A stretch of DNA of 27,791 nucleotides from Silene noctiflora (taxonomy: Eukaryota > Streptophyta > Magnoliopsida > Caryophyllales > Caryophyllaceae). The translations under genes were made by a program, and so were the position numbers. Shown here in pieces: positions 1-10,330 of the stretch. The notes beneath the pieces were generated by a model. The model was not told where the DNA came from. It saw only the letters and a list, made by a program, of their open reading frames with translations, and made no database searches. Position 1 is the stretch's first letter, and each line of letters opens with the position of its first letter. The stretch is from contig VHZZ01010035.1 of assembly GCA_009801015.1 (NCBI GenBank), positions 14,222-42,012 of the forward strand. Direction: 5' to 3'.

Positions 1-3000
1 TGATGCAAGGTGTGTTGAGCCATGCCCACCGTTTAATAATCTTGATGACGTCTTGGGAGTATTTACATTGGAAGAACAAATGAGGTGCAGATTCACTATC
101 CTCTTGACAGAGGCAACATCTATTAGCAATGCTAAGACCTCTCTGAGCCATTTGATTCACATTAGCAAGTTTATTCTGAGATGCTAGTTGCAATAGTACC
201 TTATGTCAAGGCAGATATAGTCCCTTCTGAATGACTTTACCTTAGCTTGTTATGGGAAATTTAGGCCTCAATGCCATATAAGCTTCCTGAATGGAGAACC
301 CTCCTGGTTTGAGACAGTTCTGCGGCAACTCTTTGACCCTGTGAATATCTTCTAGTTGTGCAATACACTGGTTTCTAGCTTGAAGCACTCCTCTAATACA
401 TTCAGAATGATGCTCTCTAATTTCTAACTGCCAGATGGAGTGTTGTTGCAAGTAGTAATGAGACATCCACTTCACCCAGGTGGATCCTTCCTTTTGATGC
501 AGCTTCCATAACCAGTGAAGCATAGCTGCCAAATTCCAAACTTCAAGATATTTAATGTTGAATCCTCCTTCTGCCCAAGGAGCACAGATGCTATCCCAAC
601 TCTTGTATACCATTCTCCTATGGGTGTCATCATAACTCCAAAAAAGTTGTCTGCAAAGTTTGGTGATATAGCCAGTAATATGCTTTGGCAACGGCAGACT
701 TGAACACCAAAAATTGCTTACTCCAAACACAGCAGAATTAAGAACCTGCACTTTTCCATCATAAGAGAGATTTGGCAGAACAATTGGTTACAAGTTTCTG
801 AAGTTTAAGTACAAGAGCCACATACATGTCAGATGTTAGTCTAGAATCACGTATAGGGATCCCCATGTACCTAAAAGGAAAGGTACCAGGTTTTAAACCA
901 GTGCCATTTAATATAAGGTGTTGAACCTCCTCACAAACCCCTCCAAAATAGATTTCAGTTTTGTCCAAGTTAGCAGTTAAACCAGACCATTTTGAGAAGA
1001 CTGCAAGGATTTCAGTTGCTTTCTGTACAGATGGAAGGTCCCCCCCTTATGAAAACCATGAAGTCATCAACAAAAACAAGGTGAGTGAGCCCAATTTTAG
1101 TGCACTTAGGATGAAAAGATACATTAGGACTCTTGCACATAGTCCTAAGTTTCTTAGATAACATCTCCATACTAAGGACAAACAAGTAAGGAGAAAGAGG
1201 GTCCCCCTGCCTTACACCACTTTGCCCTTTAAAAAATCCATAGTTAGAGCCATTGACTTTGATAGAAAACCAGGAGCCTATAACACAACCCATAATCCAT
1301 CTAATAAATTTTGGAGGGAAGTTCAGGCCAATCAACATGTTTTTAATAAAGCTCCACTGAATAAAGTCAAAAGCCTTGCTTATGTCTACCTTTATCAAGC
1401 ACCTAGGGGTAATCCCCTTCCTCTGATAACCCTTAACCAGGCTCTGAGTGAGCATAACATTTTCAAAAAGGTTTCTTCCTTTGACAAATGCAGCTTGCTC
1501 CTCACCAACCAGGTCAGGCATAATATGTTGCAGTCTAAGAGTAAGGATTTTAGATACAGTTTTGTAAATAGTAGAACAGCATGATATTGGTCTAAAATCC
1601 TTCATTGAGGAGGGAATTTGCTTTTTTTGAATAAAGGAAATGAGAGTTACATTAGCTTGTTTAGGTATGTGACCAGTATGGAAAAAATTCTCAATTGCTT
1701 TGCAGAAGTCAGCACCCACAATATCCCAAGCAGCTTTAAAAAATTCAGAAGAAAATCCATCAATTCCAGGACTTTTATTGGAGTCGATATCAAAAAGGGC
1801 ATTCTTTATTTCTTCTTTAGTCACTGGAGCAGTAAGCATGTCATAATCTCTAATATCAACACCAGGACCACTAGCAAAAATTTCAGGATCAATATTGATA
1901 ACCTCCTTAGAAGATCCTAACATCCCTTCATAGAAGTCAACAAAAGTAGTACCCACCTCAGACAATCCTTTATGAGAGTTACCATGGATGTCCTCAATTG
2001 CCCCTATAAGTTGCTGATGCTGCCTATCCTTAATTTTTTGAAAAAAGAATTTAGTACTCATATCATTATGTTGCACATCATGCACCTTAGCTCTTTGGGT
2101 TAGAATACTAAATCCAATTTTCTTAAGCTGCCAAAAATCATTGGTGAGAACCTTCTCCTTATGGATGAGGATAGGGGATAAAGGATCAGATTATAAATCA
2201 TAGTAACAAGCTGCAAGCTCAGCTTGTTTCTCTTTGACTTTAGTAGCAATGTTAGAAAAATTGGCACTATGCAAAGATGTAAGCTTTTTCTTGACTGCTT
2301 TCAATTTCCCCATTAATCTGAACATAGCATTACCATTAATATCACAATTCCAAGCCTCAAAGACTAACTTCTTGAAATCGGGATGATCTACCCAAGAGTT
2401 AAGGAATTTAAAAGTCCTATTAGGCTTAATATCTCCATGAAACTCCATGACAGCAGGAGTATGATCAGAAATTCCAGAGGCAAGAAAATTGGCAGAAGTA
2501 TTAACAAATTGTTGTTTCCAGTGATCATTTACTAGCACCCTATCCAGCTTAGTGTACACTCTAGTATGCTCATCATGCTTATTATACCAAGTATAAGTAC
2601 AACCCAGTCCATTCATGTCATCAAGGCCACAACTATTAAGGCAATAATTAAAATCAATAAGCTCGGAAAGGATAAGAGGTATATTACTAATTTTCTCATG
2701 AATATACCTGATGATATTAAAATCTCCCATAACAAGTCAGCTATCCACAAGTCCTGCAAACTGAGTGAGAGAGGCCCATAGCTCCTTTCTTATGGTGGCT
2801 TTATTACTGCCATAAACAATGGAAAAATGAAAAACCCTAGCTGTAGCTAAGTGTTTAGCAGAGCAGTGAAGAACTTGAGCATGTTCCTGTAAGACCTCCA
2901 CATCAGTGGTATTTGGATCCTAGAGCAGCTAAATCCTACCATTGTCATGAGTATTATAGTTACAGTAAGAACAAACCCTACTAAAGTGAGACTTGCGAAT

Positions 3001-3138
3001 TTTCCCAACCTTATTCTTCCTAACTCTTGTTTCTAAGAGTCCCAAAATATCAAGATTATGATTTTGCATAAAATGTACAACCTCTAACTGCTTTACAGTT
3101 TTATTGAAACCTATAATATTCTATGCAACAACTTTCAT
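1..3138 (-). pseudogene. LINE ORF2, APE endonuclease + reverse transcriptase + zf-RVT (broken, 3' end off window)
   Basis: The likely start is an ATG at 3138-3136 (MKVVA, then a stop where the family has Trp). The APE endonuclease spans about 3138-2400: LLETRV carries the acidic metal ligand, then VYGSN, MGDFN, LDRVLVN and GISDHTP. The RT spans about 2000-800: fingers with SPGIDGFSSEFF, motif A KVDISKAFDF, motif B SGVRQGDPLSPYLF, motif C FVDDF at about 1074-1060 (the usual Ala is Val). Then come a LDKTEIYFGG segment and, at 240-1, zf-RVT with CCLCQ and HLFFQC. Breaks include TAG at 3123-3121, 2931-2929 and 2922-2920, TGA at 2739-2737, TAA at 2193-2191, a G7 run frameshift at about 1040, another shift near 760-775 and a TGA near 215. 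It would have cut target DNA and copied element RNA. Confidence 0.92.
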
Positions 3139-4696
3139 TTGGATTTATCAGGTGGAACATTATTAACTCATATGTCCTTCTGAATAGAAGCAATATTAGT
3201 ATCAACAGGTGGAGCTGTATTAACCCCAATGTCTTTCTGAGAAGAAGCAACATCAGTATCATCAGGTACAGCTAGAGGACTAAACTTGTTTGGAGAAAGC
3301 AGCAGTCCAGTGCTCCTATCCTGAGATCCCCCTAGCAATGCAAGACCAGCTGGTGGAATACTGTGCCCAAGCTCTCTACTTCCTGAGTGCCTTATAGTCA
3401 CCAAGGATGAGCTATCAACAGCCTGACTCTGTGAAGAGGAGCCTAGCACAGGGCGTTCTTTGCCCCTCTCAACAGTCAGAGCATGTGACACTACCTCCTC
3501 TTGGACTAAAATATCACCCGGTAGAGGCTTTACAGAGGCAAGAGAACCAACAAGATGATCCTGCACAGGGAGAACAGGTCTAGCAATAAGCTTTTACACC
3601 TTCTTGGAGCCACCCACCTTCTTAGGGGCAGGGTCAGCACGATTTCTCCTACAAGAAGTTAAGGTGTGCCCTAGTTTTTTTACAGGTATGACAATAATAA
3701 GGAAGCCACTCATATATGATCCTTTGTTGAGATTCCCCTATGAAGGGAGCATTAATAAGTATCTTATCAGGTAGATACTTAGAAACATCCACTTCTATCA
3801 TCACTCTAGCAAAGGAAAGTTTAGTTTTGCAGGTGGTATTAAGATCAACAAACAAGGGCTTCCCAATCTTACTTGCCATTTTACTAAGGATAGAATTAGA
3901 CCACATATAGGGGTCAAGATCTGGAAAGAGAACCCACATAGGTACTGTTGAGACACTCTCCGTGATGTAAGAGAAATACGGGCTCCATTGTTTAAGCACT
4001 AGAGAGTTAGGACCAATGGTCCATAGCCCACGTTTCAAGACTTCATTCATGGCTTCTTCAGAGGCAAATTTAAAACTAAACCACCCCTTCTTAAAGTATT
4101 GAACCACAGGCAAATCACCATGATTCCAAAACTTTTGAACAAATTCAGTGACTTGTTTAAGAGTAGGCTTGACCCCAAGGACATTACCCATAAGAGTATT
4201 TTTCCACTTAACAACTTCATCTTGAACTTCATCCATGTAGATTTCGACAGCTGCTGTAGTTGCACTTGCCTCATGGAAGAATACGCTCATGCCAACCTAA
4301 TCGTTCTTTTTGGTAACCTCGGCCCAGGTTTTAGTAGGAACATCAGAATGAGGAGCAACATGAATAGGCGAATTATGCACAGGTGTACTGCAAGGTGCAA
4401 CAATGGCTTCCCCTGTTTTTTCCCCAATTAGGATTTAACCCAGATTCCAAATTGCCCAATTCTGGAGTAATAGAGTCACAAATATGCATACTAGATCGTG
4501 GGATAGACGAAGAGTGCATGGGTTTGGGTAAATTATGCAGAATAACATCATTAATGGTGACAGACTTACGAAAAGAACAATGAATCGTAGACGAAACTGG
4601 AAAAGATTCATCAAGATTCATACCAATAGGATCGCAATCAAGCTGAGATTTTAGTGGACTAGGTGATTTTCGTGGCCTTTCTCTCCCTATAGCCAT
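3135..4696 (-). pseudogene. LINE ORF1, gag-like RNA-binding protein with DUF4283-like domain and CCHC knuckle (broken)
   Basis: The ORF starts at an ATG at 4696-4694 with the peptide MAIGRERPRKSP and ends at a TGA at 3137-3135. In plant L1 elements this protein packages element RNA. Three blocks are visible: a low-complexity N-terminal region (4696-4373), a TWAEVTKKN motif followed by a DUF4283-like domain (about 4330-3700), and a CCHC knuckle at about 3695-3650 of form C-x2-C-x4-H-x4-C. A Lys/Ser-rich tail follows. Breaks: a +1 shift at the T6 run 4416-4421 (A6 on the coding strand), an in-frame TAG at 4299-4297, a +1 shift in the A7 run near 3676-3682 that disrupts the knuckle, TAA at 3596-3594 and TGA at 3170-3168. 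Family assignment is from motif recognition. Confidence 0.85.
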
Positions 4697-4771
4697 AGTT
4701 CCAAGTCGAGCTTCAACAATAGCGGTGAAAATAGAGAGAAACTTCTCTCTATAACAAACAAGAGAGAGAAA

Positions 4772-4949
<178 letters not shown>

Positions 4950-5025
4950 TTTAAAAAACAAACACCTTTTATTGAGTGATCAAATCAAACTCTTACAAGA
5001 AATTGGTGGGCAACCAAGATACTAT

Positions 5026-8000
5026 CTAGGCCCCCACCCCCTTAGCGAGAGCAAAGCTAAGTCGAGTAAAAATAAAAGCAGCTGCATGTGCCCCGGCATC
5101 CTGAGAAACAAAATATTTCTGGATCCGTCTAAGTAAAGCAATAGCATCCGCCTCCAACTCTCCCAAGGAAGAAAAAGAAAAAGGGACGAAACCATAGCCG
5201 ATCGCCGTACACAAGTCCTGATACTTGGCACATTTGCGCCGAGCAGCATCAATCAACACGCGTCCGGGCACGAAATCAGCCATCTCAGACTAAGTAAAGG
5301 GGAAAGACCCAGTCAGATCCACACACACATCACGCCCTCTGTCCCACGAATAAAGCAATAAATCCGCGGGACGCAAGGGCCTGTCATGTCCATCGACCAA
5401 ACCAATATCCACCTCCTTACCAGCAGAGATCCCAGAGCGGAGGCAGATATCCATGAGGGTATCACGAACAATGTTATGCCGGTGTTTAATACCAACCGCA
5501 CCAGCACACGACACGGCATGATCCCCGAAGATATCCCCGTCAAAGACCCAAGAACAAGCAGGGCACGGCCCAGGTATCGAAAACAAAGGAATACCCAACC
5601 GGTAACTAAGCACACAGTGGTAAGTCCTCCCGTTCAAGGTCTGACCCAACCCGGAAATAGGAACTGCACGTAACCAATCAGATGCGTGATCACCCTGCTG
5701 CGACTTCCACAACAAAACCTGTCGAGGAGTCAAGGAGAAAACCGATTCGGCCGTAGCAACAACCCTCGTGAAATATATATATGCCAGTTTTTTCGTAAGT
5801 TTGGGGGCAACGATCTCACTCGGATTACGCAGAAGGTCAAAACCCGTAACCTCATTAAAAACACTCAAAGCCGCATCAAAAGAAGGTCCAGAAACCACGA
5901 CACTAGAGACCCGTAGGAGCTTAGCCTGTAACTCAGCAGACTGAAAGCGAGATGCCAGAAAAGCATAATGTAGAACATCTTCAGCAGCATACACACCAAG
6001 CCCTCCGAAACCAAATGGGAGGGTGGCAAGCCGCCATTGCCAGTCACCAAAACCAGGACCAGATGCGGTAATAATACGTTCCAAAAGAGAATGAAGTGCC
6101 GAATCAAAGGAAAGCTTCACAGCAACAAAAACAGTAGGAGAACAAGTACGTAAAGCAAAATAGAGTTTCGAAATACCAGTACAGGCCCAAAGCAACAACA
6201 ACTCGCACTGTGGATCATCAATCATCGCAACGGAATCCATAAGCTCAATGGTCCGAGTCATTCTCCTCACTACAAGCTCACTGCTTAAATTAGGACAAAC
6301 ACTCACAGGGCCACCAAGAACTTTGACATCACGCGGCGGCCTAGCAATAGCAGAAGGAAAAACACCAAGAAGCCTGCTTCAGGGATCCTCCTGAGGCCAA
6401 AAGACCTCAGTTTTACCAACATTAAGATGAAGGCCCAAGCGAGGACCATCCTCCATAATCAGCTCCAAAACCTTCCCCACAACCAAGGTGTCCCCGACAA
6501 TAGTGCCATCGTCCAAGTACCACGCCTGCAAACTCAGTTCGAAAGAGTCCATGATCTTACAAACCAAAGGATGTAACACCAAAGCAAAAAGCAACGAACC
6601 CAAAGGGTCACCCTGCTGAACCCCCTGACAAGACCATAAGTGGTGCTCACCAAAATATAAACGGGCAGGACTAGAATAGCAAAACTCCACCCAGCGGTAA
6701 AGAACAGGGCAGCGAAGACGAACCTCTCGTAACATGACCTCACGATCAATCAAGTTAAAATCATTCTCGAAATCAACCAAAAGCATAGAAAGGCCCACCT
6801 CATCCCCACGATCCTCAACAAACCGATTTAAGGCGTGCGGAATGGCCTCGCCTCCACTAGAAACCCCGACCCCGAATTGAAGACCCGCAAAATAGCCACT
6901 CAACTATGGCCCAATCAAGAAAGCACCAACCTTAGAGACAAGCCGCCTCCAAATGGTACCCACAACAATAGGACGAATAACACCACCTGGTTTAACAAGC
7001 GGGGTGAGCGGAGCATTAGCAATGTACTCACCGAGAACTGGCGGACATCTGCCCTCAAGAAAAAGGTTAACCACCCGAGTGATAGAGGTGATCAAATCAT
7101 CTGAAACAGCTACAGCAGCTCCGCTCAAACAGTCCAAAAGATGTTGGGCTCGAAAACCATCCCTTCCACATGAAGTGCCACGCGGAAAACCCCTAATCAT
7201 ATCCAAAACAACAGACGAAGACGCAATAAGGGGATGGTGATCAGCAGGCAAGGCGGGAGAAGGAACGATGGGATGCTTAGCGGTTAAGGCTTCAAGAGTA
7301 CCAGCAGTGTAAGGAGCAATGCCGGAAGAAGAAAGCACGCGAACAACAACAATGTAATGACCATCAAAAATCTTCCGCCTACACTGCCTAATATTAAGCT
7401 CTCTCAAGTCAAGGTTCTCCTCTACACTAAAAGAAGGAGCAACCTCAGCCAAGGTCTCCTGCAGAAGCTGCAAAATGCCACCAGGCACACCCTAAGTACG
7501 AATGGCACAATACTCTCCTCTTGACGCTGGCGCCTGAAAACGGTCCTATACTCAAGGTTACTCCTCGGGGAAAAAGTCTTAAGTATACAAAGAGACAACA
7601 CAAGCAAGCTAACCCAGCAAGAGAGATCACCAAGGGAGTTGGCCACATCGTCGAGGGTCCCCTTAAGAACCCGATAAAACCCAAGACGACACTTAGGAGG
7701 GATGGATTTCACAATACGCAACCCCTTAGCCAGCAAACGATCAAGAGAGGTCACGTTTAAACCAACAAAGACCTCCACAGCCTCAGAAGACAAAGAAGCA
7801 GCGGGAGCAGAAGGTCGGGGGAAACCATAAAGAACAAAATCAACAACACCATCACCACAATCCGGCGCCGCAACAAAAGACCCCCGGCCATGCCGACACC
7901 TAGAACGATGGGTATGAGTTTTAAAGCAAACTCCACATAGCCAAATACCCATACGCCGAAAGGTAACCTCAGCATCCAAAAAAACAGACAACGTAGAAAG

Positions 8001-8216
8001 AGATTGACGCGTGATTACCTGAGCATCCCCCGTAAAATGCCGATCACGAAGGTGAGTAATCAAGGAGATCCGAACAAGACCATTTCCACCACCATCTTGA
8101 GCCCCACAAAAGGACAATGAAAACGCACAACATCCGGCATGAGGAGAGGTAATCACTAAAGAAGGATCAACCCCACAAAAAACCCCACACACAAACGCAT
8201 AAACAAAGGGCACACC
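5026..8216 (-). pseudogene. RT / restriction-like endonuclease polyprotein (one frameshift, three in-frame stops)
   Basis: The frame opens after a TAG at 8219-8217; no clear ATG marks the start. Visible parts in order: a Cys/His-rich N terminus (C29/C36 with HLRDRH, then CGVCFKTHTHRSRCRH; about 8130-7890). A frame change follows at about 7490-7510, explained by a duplicated GT. RT fingers carry SCGRDGFRAQHLL and KPGGVIRPIVVGTIWRRLV. Motif A is LLVDFENDFNLIDR, motif B is CQGVQQGDPLGSLLF, and catalytic YLDD is intact at 6519-6508. A thumb region is followed by a CCHC knuckle (CPAC...H...C, about 5570-5510), then HRHNIVRD, RPADLLLYSW, VCVDLTG and KCAKYQ, which match the R2-type endonuclease motif order. 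Stops: TAG 6906-6904, TGA 6381-6379 and TAG 5292-5290. The frame then stays open to TAG 5028-5026. Confidence 0.85.
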
Positions 8217-8707
8217 CTAAAACGAAATCACATACACCACGTGCATGGATCACACATACACGAAACCCGCCGCCGAAATCGAAAAATCACGTGAGCCACA
8301 TAAGCCCTAGACGCGCACACACCGACCCTAGACGAGGGATGCTGTGAAACGCACCGGGATCCTGCCGTAATGCACAGGCATCCAGCCACCAAACACCAAA
8401 GCACGAGCCCTAAGCGAATGATTGCCGCAAAAGGCCAAGTAGCAAACACAGCAGCCAGGTCCGAAAACGCAACAGGCGGCGGTGGCAAGATAGAACAGCG
8501 CCAAACGCAAACCCCACCACCGTCAACAAAAATACCGTGCAGGGGAGTGGCGACGGCAAACGAGACCAGAAACGTAAAATGAAAACAACAAAAACATAAA
8601 CCTTTAACACCACAATCAGTACTCCGACACACGATCAGAAAATCCAACTGTGATGCAGATTCCCGGCCGCCGCACCTCTGACTAACAAAGACAGAAACGA
8701 AACCGAA
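8217..8707 (-). other. 5' leader of the restriction-endonuclease-type LINE
   Basis: This G+C-richer stretch lies between the upstream (ATT)n tract and the point where the long element ORF opens. Open frames exist here on both strands, including one of 139 codons on minus (8647-8228) that is not in frame with the element ORF. I see no family motif in any of them and read them as by-products of base composition. The leader could contain a promoter or a ribozyme-like 5' processing structure as in R2-type elements, but I could not identify one. Confidence 0.5.

Positions 8708-8791
<84 letters not shown>
8708..8791. repeat. (ATT)n microsatellite, 28 units, followed by (GTT)4
   Basis: This is a perfect (ATT)28 tract at the 5' border of the restriction-endonuclease-type LINE. 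It has the same orientation as the 4774-4949 tract beyond the element's 3' end. It is followed by four GTT units at 8794-8805. Same-orientation TAA repeats on both sides fit insertion into a microsatellite. Confidence 0.97.
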
Positions 8792-8842
8792 TTGTTGTTG
8801 TTGTTTTTCTTATTAGTTTTGTTTAAAAAAACAATTATTTTG

Positions 8843-9051
8843 ATCCCTCTGTCCCGGTAATTTGTTGACCTATTCCATTTTGGGGTATCTCAGTCAATTG
8901 TTGTCATTTCTATTTTAAGAATGAACTTGATAAACAATTTGATCATTTACACTCAATTTGTTCCACTTGTGATTTAATAATTGACCCCCTCCCCTTTCCT
9001 TGGATTTTGTGCCAAAACCAACGGACAACAATTGACCGGGAAAGGGGAGTA
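8843..9051. mobile_element. Stowaway-like MITE, 209 bp
   Basis: Terminal inverted repeats are visible. The left end reads ATCCCTCTGTCCCGGTAATT (8843 on). The right end, reverse-complemented, reads TACTCCCCTTTCCCGGTCAA. Both continue into a TTGTTG block (left TTTGTTGACC, right TTGTTGTCC). The expected TA target duplication is clear on the right only. There is no coding capacity. Ends of this type are typical of Tc1/mariner-derived Stowaway MITEs in dicots. Confidence 0.7.
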
Positions 9052-9713
9052 TTAAAGAAATTTGAGGAAAAAAAATGTTATTATTCGTGATTAGTTTTGT
9101 GGTATTTTTAAAAAACACTAAAATACAAATCCCATAACATTAATCAACTCTTTTGATTAGTTTTTTTGCTTTAATTTTTCCTTAAATCAAAATACAAGTA
9201 TGAGTGATGTGAAACACTAATGAGCAATCTATTAAAAGTAAAAAAAACAATTTTACTAGAAAAAATTATAATCTATATATACCGTACAAAAGTTGCACAA
9301 GATCTACACCAGTATAGTATTAAATGTATAAAAATTCATAATACTATATAGTATGAAAAAACATATAATATTTTTTTTATTATTAAGAGATTATTACTAT
9401 GTACTCCGTATATAGTTTATAAGACTGTATAGTGTAAGAAAAGTGACTAATTTAGGAAGAAAAAAAACTAAAAAGAATTTAGTCATAAATTTGAATGTAG
9501 GAAAATAATGAAAAAAATTCCACACTTAATTAACGATGATGACATCATTGTGATGTTCATATGCATTTATTTTTTTCATTATTCATTTTATTTCATTTGT
9601 TACATAGTATTTGCATTTTAAGTGTTGAAAGTGCATAATATATAATGTCATTTAAAGCGCTTAGTATTTACATAGATTACGTCATGTATTTCAACCAAAA
9701 TAGCAAATAATTG
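9052..9713. other. AT-rich spacer, no gene seen
   Basis: Very AT-rich sequence with poly(A) and poly(T) runs and no open frame of note. It includes a TACTCCGTATATAG motif at about 9400, which looks like a worn MITE end, but no partner end could be found nearby. Confidence 0.6.
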
Positions 9714-9922
9714 TACTCCATCTGTCCAAGTTAAGTCAACAGGTTACACTTTATTTTTTTTGGGTGTTTCGATCCATTGTATTTTTTTTAGTTTTTTTGG
9801 TTATGTTTTATCTTTTAATTTTAACTAATATTAAAAACAATTCTCCTCTCTTAATTTGTACCTTGGTCATTATGTATTGAGGAGGGTATGTAAACATTCG
9901 ATTGAGACAAGAGGGAAGAGTA
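9714..9922. mobile_element. Stowaway-like MITE, 209 bp
   Basis: The left end is TACTCCATCTGTCCAAGTTA at 9714. The right end, reverse-complemented from 9922, is TACTCTTCCCTCTTGTCTCA. Length matches the MITE at 8843-9051 and the internal left sequence (AAGTCAACAGGTTACACTTT) resembles it, so the two may be diverged copies of one family. No coding capacity is present. Confidence 0.6.
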
Positions 9923-10330
9923 CTCTTTTCCAACTCCAAAATAGGCCAAATTGCTTACATTACTTTCCACTGATAAGTGAAAATTGTCACGAGAAGGCAC
10001 TTAGTCACTTCTCAGTAGACCTGGTCACCTGGCCTACCCGTGGCTAGGTCTACTTCTCAGTTCCCACATTAACTACCAAACTCCCTTCCACCTTCTCAAA
10101 GAAGGTAAAAAAGAACAAGTGGATAGCAAGCAATTCTCAGAAAAGATGCACATTTGTTGACACAAATGAAAATGGTTATATCCATTTTTCCCAGCGTGGG
10201 TTTGTTTTTGTTCACCACAACGGTTTTCAAAAGTTTTGTACATTGACACAAATGGAAGTGGAAAATTAGAAAGAAAGAAAAAACATTCAGACAGTATGCT
10301 TATCTGAAGACTGAAGAACATAATCTACTA
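9923..10330. other. Spacer, no gene seen
   Basis: Unique-looking non-coding sequence. Short open frames on both strands lack recognisable motifs. A small interrupted palindrome-like stretch, CTACCCGTGGCTAGG, occurs near 10035. Confidence 0.5.

Larger units (their letters stand above)
4950..8707 (-). mobile_element. Non-LTR retrotransposon with restriction-like endonuclease, inserted between TAA repeats
   Basis: On the minus strand the element runs from about 8707 (5') to 4950 (3'), about 3.76 kb. It has a leader of about 490 bases, one long ORF of about 1060 codons (8216-5026) and a short 3' UTR of 76 bases. That UTR contains AATAAAA and ends in A-rich sequence followed by (AAT)n. Domain order is Cys/His cluster, RT, CCHC knuckle, PD-(D/E)XK-like endonuclease. 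No APE domain is visible upstream of the RT. This order is that of the R2/R4/NeSL/HERO branch of non-LTR elements and differs from plant L1 and RTE. The body is visibly richer in G+C than its flanks. The clade cannot be fixed without a phylogeny. The copy is inactive (one frameshift, three in-frame stops). Confidence 0.82.

Noticed and set aside
961..1920. Plus-strand open frames opposite the L1 reverse transcriptase
   Set aside because: They are antisense to clear RT motifs on minus and show no family motif of their own.
8228..8647. A 139-codon minus frame and overlapping frames ahead of the second LINE ORF
   Set aside because: Cys-rich but without recognisable motifs, out of frame with the element ORF, and frames are open on both strands because of base composition.
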